From positions 1 through 7,738 of the forward strand of contig JARBUQ010000205.1 in assembly GCA_029239545.1 (NCBI GenBank): a stretch of 7,738 nt of DNA, read 5' to 3'. The notes beneath the pieces were generated by a model. It was not told the DNA's origin, searched no databases, and was given only the letters and a program-made list of their open reading frames with translations. Source of the stretch: Paenibacillus sp. (GTDB taxonomy: Bacteria > Bacillota > Bacilli > Paenibacillales > NBRC-103111). Positions 1-5,679 of this stretch are shown here, piece after piece; position 1 is the first letter of the stretch; each line of letters opens with the position of its first letter. A program made the position numbers and the translations under genes.

Positions 1-1075
1 GATATCCACGAGAGGAACGATCGTCCTGTGCTGCGCGAGTAAACCCTTCGACTACAGGATTGACATATTCCAGGTGACTTGGATTGTTCGCAAGAGACAG
101 ACGAGTTTCTACCGTTTCTCCTGCTTTAACGGAACGATGTGCGCCGAGATGGTACTTGACATCACCCGTCCAGCCTATATTAATCCCAATTGAACCTTCT
201 GATGGGAAAAGATCCTTGTTAGGAGCATGATGAAACTCTGAGAAAATAGCACTGTAAGGCTTGCCAAGAACATGAGCAAGTACGTTCAGACGTCCGCGGT
301 GGGCCATCCCCATAAGAATATCTCTGGCTCCATCGTGAGCCAGCTCTCTTACAATCTCATCCAGCATCGGGACTAACATGTCCGTTCCCTCGATGGAGAA
401 TCGCTTCTGGCCTACGAATGCACGCTGAAGAAACGTCTCGAATTGCTCGACCTCAAGCAGCCTTTTCAGCAAAGCAACTCTTTCGTTAGTACCGAGTGTC
501 TTGCCTGCCATAACCGACTCCGCTTGGCGATTCAACCAGATCCGTTCAGACTCTTCATGGATATGACCGAATTCGAATCCGCAGGAGCCGGTATAGGTTG
601 CCTTCAGCTTTTCAATCGCCTGCCATCCAGTGTTGACGGATTCGGGCGCTTCTTCCCAGATGAGCGAAGCAGGAATTGCGTTAAGCTCTTCCTTGCTCAA
701 GTGGAAGGTTTCAGGCTCTAGCAGCCGTGTATCTACTTCAACGCCAAGTCCAAGCGGATCAATATTAGCCGCCAGATGGCCGTAAGTGCGAATATTACGA
801 ACAAGCTTACCTGCATCGACTATTTTTTTGAGAAAGGCAGGGTTAACTCCCCCTTGTTGCAACGGGGCTGCAGTTGGTGCTGCAACAGTCGCTTGGACAG
901 CTGATCCGCTAACAGGTGAAATTGGAGGCCCCCAGCGCTCGAACAATTCTTTATATGAAGGCTCAACCTCTTCCGGATTGCGCGCATATCGTTCATACAT
1001 GTCCTGGATGTAACCCAGATTAGGGCCATAATATTGCTTCCATGGCGACTGGTCAAATTCAGTTCCTGCTGTCAT
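1..1075 (-). CDS. odhA: 2-oxoglutarate dehydrogenase E1 component, N-terminal part (3' end outside window)
   Basis: Thiamine-diphosphate-dependent E1 subunit of the cytoplasmic 2-oxoglutarate dehydrogenase complex (TCA cycle), which decarboxylates 2-oxoglutarate and passes the succinyl group to the lipoyl E2 subunit. The frame is open from an ATG at 1075-1073 to the window edge, giving 358 residues; Bacillus OdhA is about 940. Seen: an N-terminal segment with YYGPNLGYIQDMYERY (residues 15-30), typical of the E1 N-terminus, then FVGQKRFSIEG (220-230), GMAHRGRLNVL (256-266, active-site His region) and NPSHLE (331-336, second conserved His). A linker rich in Ala, Pro and Gln (about 59-75) separates the N-terminal helix from the core. 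The start is fixed by GGAGGG (1089-1084) 8 nt upstream. No frameshift is seen. The gene lies downstream of the CDF terminator and probably has its own promoter. The E2 gene (odhB), if adjacent, would lie beyond position 1. Confidence 0.96.
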   Translation of the reverse strand, partial: MTAGTEFDQSPWKQYYGPNLGYIQDMYERYARNPEEVEPSYKELFERWGPPISPVSGSAVQATVAAPTAAPLQQGGVNPAFLKKIVDAGKLVRNIRTYGHLAANIDPLGLGVEVDTRLLEPETFHLSKEELNAIPASLIWEEAPESVNTGWQAIEKLKATYTGSCGFEFGHIHEESERIWLNRQAESVMAGKTLGTNERVALLKRLLEVEQFETFLQRAFVGQKRFSIEGTDMLVPMLDEIVRELAHDGARDILMGMAHRGRLNVLAHVLGKPYSAIFSEFHHAPNKDLFPSEGSIGINIGWTGDVKYHLGAHRSVKAGETVETRLSLANNPSHLEYVNPVVEGFTRAAQDDRSSRGY

Positions 1076-1123
1076 TGCAAATTCCCTCCGGATAATCGTA
1101 ATTAATTTAAGGCATGTGATACC

Positions 1124-1152
1124 ATAATAATCCACCCTACTCATATCGTAAA
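1124..1152 (-). promoter_or_regulatory. tentative sigma-A promoter of odhA
   Basis: On the minus strand TTTACG (1152-1147) and TATTAT (1129-1124) are separated by 17 nt, about 50 nt upstream of the odhA ATG. The -35 box matches the consensus at only four of six positions, and the surroundings are AT-rich, so this is a weak call. It fits the need for a promoter between the upstream terminator and odhA. Confidence 0.3.
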
Positions 1153-1189
1153 ATATTTAAAAAGTATCAAATCGTTCTAATTTAGAGAT

Positions 1190-1234
1190 CAATCATTATT
1201 AAAATAAATCCACCCCCACTTTATCAAGCGGGGG
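1190..1234 (-). terminator. intrinsic terminator of the CNNM-CDF unit
   Basis: Read on the minus strand, CCCCCGCT (1234-1227) pairs with AGTGGGGG (1220-1213) around a 6-nt loop TGATAA, and is followed by T-rich sequence (GGATTTATTTTAATAATG). All eight pairs form in the minus-strand RNA, one of them G-U. In the plus-strand RNA that pair would be an A-C mismatch, so the hairpin is built for minus-strand transcription. It begins 11 nt after the CDF stop codon. It should insulate odhA from the upstream operon, although the T tract is interrupted and termination may be partial. Confidence 0.75.
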
Positions 1235-1244
1235 CAACGGTGAA

Positions 1245-2219
1245 TCAAGGAGTTTGTATTTGTGATTGTGTCCAGTTCTTAGAACTATTATCCTCAATTA
1301 TAGCCAGAGCTACATCAGATATATCCGGATCGTTCAACAATTTGTCGCGATTGCGGAACTTCACATCATCTGCATCTGCCAACGTCATTCCTTTGCGCAA
1401 TTCAATAATAGCTTCTACATGATATGTACGTCCTTCTTGAAGAACCCGCAATCTGCTGATATCTACTACGTTTGGATCGGACAGCAAAATATTTGCAATT
1501 CTGTTCTCCACATCTACAGGCGCTGACACCCCAATGAGACCTACCATATTGTCATATCCAACCTTGAATGCGACTCCGAACATCAATATCCCGATTATGA
1601 TAGCTGCCACTCCATCCAACTGGTTAAAAGATGTGAAGTGGGAAAGCACAACTGCGAGCAGAGCTAGGACAGCTCCCGACGTAGCTACAATATCTTCATA
1701 AAACACAAGCCTTGTCGGTGGTGCTGCTCTCCCGGCATTTCGGACGGCTGCTCCGATAATAGCGAATCCGCTTACCTTCAGCCGCGCTTCCTTCGTGATC
1801 TCCTTCATCGCCTTGAATAGAATAAGACCATCTATTGCAATCGCAATAAGCAGTACGATGAAGCTCAGCAGGAAATTCGTCGCTTCTGCAGGATGAGCGA
1901 TCAAGTGAAAGCCCTCGAGCACAGTTTCATAAGCCATGATAGTAACTACAAGCACAGCGACCATACAGAATAAGTTAATGATTCGACCAAAGCCGGTAGG
2001 GAATCGTCTTGTAGGCTGACGCTCCGCTATGACACTGCCTGCGAAGACGAAGCCTTGATTGACCGCATCTGCAATCGAATGCATGGCCGATGCGAACATA
2101 GCCCCACTTCCGCTGATTGCAGCTGCGACTCCTTTGAGGATAGCCAAAGCTGTATTACCTAACGCGGCGATTGCCGAGGAGGTATTCCCTTTTTTAATTA
2201 ATCGCCACAAGCTACTCAT
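1245..2219 (-). CDS. cation diffusion facilitator (CDF) family transporter, divalent metal efflux
   Basis: A 324-residue membrane protein of the CDF superfamily, which exports divalent cations such as Zn, Fe, Co, Mn or Cd in exchange for protons. Seen: a GNTALAILKG TM1 signature (residues 21-30), then GSGAMFASAMHSIADAVNQG (37-56) with the TM2 metal-site pattern H47-x3-D51, further hydrophobic segments at about 82-100, 116-135 and 178-215, and YEDIVATSGA (174-183) giving the TM5 acidic residue D176. A soluble C-terminal domain (about 225-315) has the expected CDF ferredoxin-like arrangement, including YHVEAIIEL. The TM5 site has Thr180 where many CDF proteins have a second acidic residue, which suggests the ZnT9-like branch; metal specificity cannot be read from this. 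The ATG overlaps the end of the CNNM gene by 8 nt, with GAGGAG (2229-2224) 4 nt upstream, so translational coupling is likely. Confidence 0.93.
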   Translation of the reverse strand: MSSLWRLIKKGNTSSAIAALGNTALAILKGVAAAISGSGAMFASAMHSIADAVNQGFVFAGSVIAERQPTRRFPTGFGRIINLFCMVAVLVVTIMAYETVLEGFHLIAHPAEATNFLLSFIVLLIAIAIDGLILFKAMKEITKEARLKVSGFAIIGAAVRNAGRAAPPTRLVFYEDIVATSGAVLALLAVVLSHFTSFNQLDGVAAIIIGILMFGVAFKVGYDNMVGLIGVSAPVDVENRIANILLSDPNVVDISRLRVLQEGRTYHVEAIIELRKGMTLADADDVKFRNRDKLLNDPDISDVALAIIEDNSSKNWTQSQIQTP

Positions 2220-3522
2220 AGCTCTCCTCTACCGTCCCTTCATTACGCCAAATTTCCACTTTTCGAATCCTCAGCTTTTCCTGCTCCAGCACTTTAAAGG
2301 TAAGATCCTTATGATCCACAACCATCCCCTTGGTAAGCTCGGGGTTTTTGCTGTACAACCATCCGCCAATGGTGTCATGCTGTTCATCAGCGAGGTCTGT
2401 ATGCAGCAGTTCATCAATATAAGTCAATGTCGCCACTCCATCTACAATGATATGATTTTCACTGATCACTTCAATTTCAAGGCGTTCTTCCTGATCGAAC
2501 TCATCACGAATCTCACCAACGATTTCTTCCAGAATATCCTCAATCGTGATCATACCAGACGTACCGCCATATTCATCCACGAGGATAGCGATATGAACCT
2601 CTTTGAGCTGCATCAGCTTCAACAGCTTGTTGACCTGGATAGATTCCGGAACTGACAAGATCGGATGAACCAACGTTGCAACATCAAAGTCAGGGTTGTC
2701 ATGAGTGCGGAGGAAAAATTCCTTCGTATTGATCATGCCGATTATATTATCTTTGCTGTCTTGAATAATCGGAAAACGCGTGTACTGCTCTTCCTTAATG
2801 ATCGCCAAATTCTCAGCATACGTATTCGTGGAGGACAAACAGATCATATCTATACGTGGTACCATGATTTCACGGGCAATTAATTCGTCAAAAGCGAATA
2901 TCCGATTAACGTAGCCAAGCTCAGTTTGATTAATATGTCCGCTCTCAAAGCTCTCCGATATGATGATCCGTAGTTCCTCTTCTGTGTGAGCATCTTCATG
3001 CTCTTTGGCCGACTTCATCCCGAACAAACGAATGAATCGATTGGCCGAGCCGTTCAACACCCAGATTAATGGGTACATAATTTTATAGAAAATAATAATG
3101 ACAGGTGCGAACAAAATCGAAATCGCTTCGGCTTTTTGGATGGCCAGCGTCTTGGGAGCAAGCTCACCTAATACTACGTGGAGAAAAGTAATGACAAGAA
3201 AAGCAATTAAGAAAGATACAATACCAACTAACTCTTCCGGGAAAGACAAGCGTTCAAACAAGGGATGGAGCATTTTCTCAAAAGTTGGCTCACCTAACCA
3301 TCCTAATCCCAGAGCCGTTACCGTGATACCAAGCTGGCAGGCGGATAAGTAACCATCGAGATTGGATGTAACCTTGCGGACCGCAAGAGCGTTACGTTTC
3401 CCTTCGATAACCATTTGGTCAACACGAGAGGGACGGATCTTGATAATCGCGAATTCGGTTGCAACGAAGAATGCAGTTGCCAGGATAAGCAGTACCACGA
3501 GAAATAAATTTAAAGCAATCAT
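2212..3522 (-). CDS. CNNM / CorC-HlyC family membrane protein (DUF21, CBS pair, CorC_HlyC domain)
   Basis: A 436-residue protein with the full architecture of the family once called hemolysin C: TM1 at about 3-25, the DUF21/CNNM membrane domain with LSACQLGITVTALGLGWLGEP (59-79) and hydrophobic segments at about 99-118 and 135-157, two CBS domains (about 217-275 and 283-340, the second with ILVDEYGGTSGMITIEDILEE), and the C-terminal CorC_HlyC domain (about 353-427). Relatives in Bacillus include MpfA (YhdP), linked to Mg2+ efflux, so the likely role is Mg2+ or other divalent cation transport in the plasma membrane with CBS-based nucleotide sensing; a haemolytic role is not implied. The start is supported by GGGAGTG (3534-3528) 5 nt before the ATG. 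It is the first gene of a unit with the CDF transporter, behind a strong promoter overlapped by a palindromic operator. Confidence 0.93.
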   Translation of the reverse strand: MIALNLFLVVLLILATAFFVATEFAIIKIRPSRVDQMVIEGKRNALAVRKVTSNLDGYLSACQLGITVTALGLGWLGEPTFEKMLHPLFERLSFPEELVGIVSFLIAFLVITFLHVVLGELAPKTLAIQKAEAISILFAPVIIIFYKIMYPLIWVLNGSANRFIRLFGMKSAKEHEDAHTEEELRIIISESFESGHINQTELGYVNRIFAFDELIAREIMVPRIDMICLSSTNTYAENLAIIKEEQYTRFPIIQDSKDNIIGMINTKEFFLRTHDNPDFDVATLVHPILSVPESIQVNKLLKLMQLKEVHIAILVDEYGGTSGMITIEDILEEIVGEIRDEFDQEERLEIEVISENHIIVDGVATLTYIDELLHTDLADEQHDTIGGWLYSKNPELTKGMVVDHKDLTFKVLEQEKLRIRKVEIWRNEGTVEESYE

Positions 3523-3561
3523 TGTTTCACTCCCATTGAGATCATTATGAACGTTATTATG

Positions 3562-3581
3562 AATAGTTCATATGAACTATT
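3562..3581. promoter_or_regulatory. operator palindrome 1, in front of the CNNM-CDF unit
   Basis: AATAGTTCATATGAACTATT is a perfect 20-bp palindrome. It overlaps the last three bases of the minus-strand -10 box and covers the predicted transcription start at about 3572, the classic position for a repressor site. A 22-bp stretch here (3557-3578) recurs at 3718-3739 with one mismatch. A degenerate half-site, GTTCAT followed by AATGATC on the minus strand (3552-3540), lies between this operator and the ribosome binding site. The likely ligand is the DUF1836 protein encoded just downstream; that assignment is inference. Confidence 0.8.
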
Positions 3582-3608
3582 ATAACGGGCAGACTGCATT
3601 CTTATCAA
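3579..3608 (-). promoter_or_regulatory. sigma-A promoter of the CNNM-CDF unit
   Basis: On the minus strand TTGATA (3608-3603) and TATAAT (3584-3579) are separated by 18 nt. The -10 box is an exact consensus and the -35 box matches five of six positions. The predicted start of transcription, about 3572, gives a leader of about 50 nt and sits at the centre of operator palindrome 1. Confidence 0.75.
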
Positions 3609-3695
3609 ACCCCTGTATATAGCATACTTAGCCATATTTCTTCTTTTTGAAGCGTGTAGAGCACAAAATTCCCATCAATCTTCTTCTATTTCGCT

Positions 3696-3724
3696 TTGAC
3701 ACGCTCTTAATAAACTCTTATGAT
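3696..3724 (+). promoter_or_regulatory. sigma-A promoter of the DUF1836 regulator gene
   Basis: TTGACA (3696-3701, exact consensus) and TATGAT (3719-3724, five of six) are separated by 17 nt. The predicted start near 3731 lies in the middle of operator palindrome 2 and leaves a leader of about 26 nt. A strong core promoter with an operator over its start site fits negative autoregulation. Confidence 0.8.
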
Positions 3725-3725
3725 T

Positions 3726-3739
3726 AGTTCATATGAACT
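3726..3739. promoter_or_regulatory. operator palindrome 2, in front of the DUF1836 gene
   Basis: AGTTCATATGAACT is a perfect 14-bp palindrome identical to the core of the copy at 3562-3581. It starts 1 nt after the -10 box TATGAT; in the divergent promoter the same core starts directly after the -10 box TATAAT. The two palindrome centres are 161 bp apart. The near-identical placement at two divergent promoters is strong evidence that one regulator acts on both. Confidence 0.8.
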
Positions 3740-3756
3740 TGTAAGGTGGAGAATAC

Positions 3757-4533
3757 ATGCAAACCTTTTATTTGACACGTAAGGAGATGGCAACATTGCT
3801 GCTGTCTCTTCAAGGCAATACTGGCAAATCGCCTCTTGCTACGCTCCAGGAAGCTTGGGTTAAATCGCATAAGAGCGATATTGAACATGGAAAATCTTTT
3901 GCCGCGTTCATCTCCACATCGCTCCCTCCTATCTTCGAGAAGATGATTCGCTCTAATTGGAGGGATGTCGGTTTTTCCCTTACAGATATTGTGTCCTTAG
4001 GCAATCAAATCGAATACACGAATTTCTCCGTAACTTCTATTCAGAATTGGGTCAAGCGTGATATTAAGGAAAGACTGGGGGGCCCCAGACTCGGCAAAAA
4101 GTATTCGATCGATCAGGCTGCCCTATTGTTCTTTGTTGATGATCTGAAGACTACGCTTGATTTTGAAGCCATTCGCCAATTGCTGGATCTTATATTTCAT
4201 AATCCCAACGATGATTCTGACGATCTGCTCTCTCCCACTGCTCTGTATGCTGCGTACTCTTCTATCTTCGAGGAGTTGGATCAGAACAACGATCAGTTGT
4301 TGGATGTGCAGGGGCATGACGCCGGGAAAATCAATCAGGACCATATGCTTGAAGGTTTAATTAAACGCAAAGCGGAGCAGTTCGCTCAGAGCTTGACTCG
4401 TTTGAATAAAGAGCAGCAGGATGCAGTAAGCCATGTACTCGTCATTGCGATGGTGTCCGTACAAGCTGCTTACTTACATTCCATTGCCAAACGATTTCTC
4501 AATGCTACGTTGTTTCTGCATGATCTTAATTAA
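3757..4533 (+). CDS. DUF1836 family MerR-like transcriptional regulator
   Basis: A 258-residue protein recognised as DUF1836 from its core at about residues 50-145. The region FSLTDIVSLGNQ, then SVTSIQNWVKRDIKE (91-105), GKKYSIDQAALLFFVDDLK (113-131) and LDFEAIRQLL has the helix-turn-helix plus wing pattern of MerR-type DNA-binding domains. From memory, B. subtilis YkrK belongs to this family and represses htpX. The C-terminal part (about 160-258) is helical, with an acidic stretch (DQNNDQLLDVQGHD, 175-188) and a hydrophobic helix (about 223-240) that could mediate dimerisation; no ligand site is recognised. The start ATG follows an AAGGTGGAG ribosome binding site (3743-3751). The gene has its own promoter and operator, is divergent from the CNNM-CDF unit, and is followed by xerS on the same strand after 59 nt. 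Likely role: repressor of both divergent units (inference). Confidence 0.85.
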   Translation: MQTFYLTRKEMATLLLSLQGNTGKSPLATLQEAWVKSHKSDIEHGKSFAAFISTSLPPIFEKMIRSNWRDVGFSLTDIVSLGNQIEYTNFSVTSIQNWVKRDIKERLGGPRLGKKYSIDQAALLFFVDDLKTTLDFEAIRQLLDLIFHNPNDDSDDLLSPTALYAAYSSIFEELDQNNDQLLDVQGHDAGKINQDHMLEGLIKRKAEQFAQSLTRLNKEQQDAVSHVLVIAMVSVQAAYLHSIAKRFLNATLFLHDLN

Positions 4534-4536
4534 TAT

Positions 4537-4564
4537 TGTTAACATAACTATAGTTATGTTAACT
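4537..4564. other. dif-like palindrome, candidate XerS site
   Basis: A perfect 26-bp palindrome (4538-4563) with one T on each side reads as an 11-bp left arm TGTTAACATAA, a 6-bp centre CTATAG and an 11-bp right arm TTATGTTAACT. This is the 11-6-11 layout of Xer recombination sites. The right arm differs at one position from the right arms of E. coli dif (TTATGTTAAAT) and B. subtilis dif (TTATGTAAACT), as remembered. It lies 28 nt upstream of the xerS start, and streptococcal dif sites used by XerS also lie next to xerS. Against a dif role: the centre is itself palindromic, so it gives no direction to the exchange. An operator is the main alternative. Confidence 0.5.
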
Positions 4565-4579
4565 TTCAAAATGCCAACA

Positions 4580-4587
4580 GGCGGTGA
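4580..4587 (+). promoter_or_regulatory. ribosome binding site of xerS, deciding the ATG start
   Basis: GGCGGTGA just before 4588 matches the anti-Shine-Dalgarno complement AAGGAGGTGA with one mismatch and sits 5 nt before the ATG at 4593. The GTG at 4584 lies inside this motif and would have no ribosome binding site of its own, so ATG 4593 is preferred. Confidence 0.7.
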
Positions 4588-4592
4588 AAAAT

Positions 4593-5672
4593 ATGGTTAA
4601 TGTCATTAAACAAAAAGACCGCAATGAGTTAGACAAAAAAGTGCCTACTATGCCTTGGTATGTGGACAAATTCATTAACTACAAGCTGCCCGACCTGTCT
4701 CCTTCCTCCCTGCTGGAATATGTACGCGATTACGAGATGTTTTTTAATTGGCTTATGGCTGAAGGCATTAGTGAGGCGACCTGTGCAAGAGACATCCCCA
4801 TTGAAGTTCTGGAAAAGCTGAAGATGGACAATGTCGATCATTACAAGATGTTCCTGGCAACTAAGAAAGAAAACGCCAACACGAAAACCACGATTTCCCG
4901 CAAGCTCTCTTCGCTTCGCTCATTATTCCATTATTTGAGTCAAATTGCCGAGGATGACGATTTCTACCCATTACTGAAACGCAATGTGATGGCTAAGGTG
5001 GAGATCAAGCGGACTCACAAGCCTAAGGATTCAGCAGCCAAGCTGGAAGGTAAGCTGTTGCAGGAAATAGAAATTCTGGAGTTTATCGAGTATGTGAAAG
5101 CGGGTTACCCCTTGAGTGTGTCGCGTAATAAACAAGCGTTATACTCCTATGAGCTCAATCGGATCCGGGATGTTTGCTTGATCAGCCTGATCCTTAATTC
5201 AGGGCTTCGAGTTTCGGAGGTCGTGAACATGAATATAGAAGACTTGGATATGAAGAAACGGCTGCTGTATGTATACAGAAAAGGGAAAAATGACGAGACG
5301 TTCAAGACACCCGTGTACTTTCGCCAGGATGCGGTTGAGGAGCTTCAGTCATATATGGAGATCAGATCCACTCGATATAACCCGGATAAAAGAGAAAAAG
5401 CCTTATTCCTGGCCGTGGCTAACGGCTCGAAAGAAGGCAAACGTATGACAAAGCGAGCTATTCAAGAGATGGTCATCAAATATGCGAAGTCGTTCGGCAA
5501 GCCTTATCTATCCGTGCATAAGCTCAGGCACTCGTTCGCAACAGATTATTACTTGCGCAATGATCTGTACAAAACTCAGGAGCAGCTGGGCCACGCCTCT
5601 CCGGAAACAACGCAAATTTACGCGCATCTGACAGATCGAACTATGGCTGAAGCGATTGATAAGCGGGAATAG
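4593..5672 (+). CDS. xerS: tyrosine recombinase XerS
   Basis: A 359-residue tyrosine recombinase, close to the roughly 356 residues of streptococcal XerS, which works as a single recombinase for chromosome dimer resolution. The N-terminal region PTMPWYVDKFINYKL (18-32) followed by LLEYVRDYEMFFNWL (40-54) is the XerS signature and differs from XerC/XerD. A SAM-like core-binding domain spans about 20-140 and the catalytic domain about 160-355. All catalytic residues are present: R206 (LNSGLRVSE), K230 (RKGKND), H309 and R312 (HKLRHS), H334 (QLGHAS) and nucleophile Y343 (TTQIYAH). It follows the DUF1836 gene after a short gap holding the 26-bp palindrome. No convincing separate promoter is seen, so read-through from the regulator is likely. 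It ends 7 nt from the convergent nasC with no visible terminator. A phage integrase is less likely, since no phage or integrative element genes surround it. Confidence 0.93.
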   Translation: MVNVIKQKDRNELDKKVPTMPWYVDKFINYKLPDLSPSSLLEYVRDYEMFFNWLMAEGISEATCARDIPIEVLEKLKMDNVDHYKMFLATKKENANTKTTISRKLSSLRSLFHYLSQIAEDDDFYPLLKRNVMAKVEIKRTHKPKDSAAKLEGKLLQEIEILEFIEYVKAGYPLSVSRNKQALYSYELNRIRDVCLISLILNSGLRVSEVVNMNIEDLDMKKRLLYVYRKGKNDETFKTPVYFRQDAVEELQSYMEIRSTRYNPDKREKALFLAVANGSKEGKRMTKRAIQEMVIKYAKSFGKPYLSVHKLRHSFATDYYLRNDLYKTQEQLGHASPETTQIYAHLTDRTMAEAIDKRE

Positions 5673-5679
5673 TGCTTGA

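Noticed and set aside
443..721. Plus-strand open frame of 92 codons inside odhA
   Set aside because: It is antisense to the conserved E1 coding sequence, which is intact through the region.
2059..2655. Plus-strand open frame of 198 codons across the CDF-CNNM junction
   Set aside because: It is antisense to two well-recognised genes, has no ribosome binding site or known family features, and spans the end of one gene and the start of the next.
3640..3652. Hairpin CTTC, five T, GAAG in the divergent intergenic region
   Set aside because: A 4-bp stem is too short to mean anything, and no terminator is expected between divergent promoters.
4538..4566. Intrinsic terminator of the DUF1836 gene formed by the 26-bp palindrome
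   Set aside because: The stem is AT-rich with only three G-C pairs among the 11 that could form, and only three T follow before C and A residues, so it is a poor terminator; the perfect symmetry through the centre fits a protein-binding site better.
4584..4592. GTG start for xerS adding three residues
   Set aside because: This GTG is part of the Shine-Dalgarno motif that serves the ATG at 4593, and XerS homologues do not need the extra residues.
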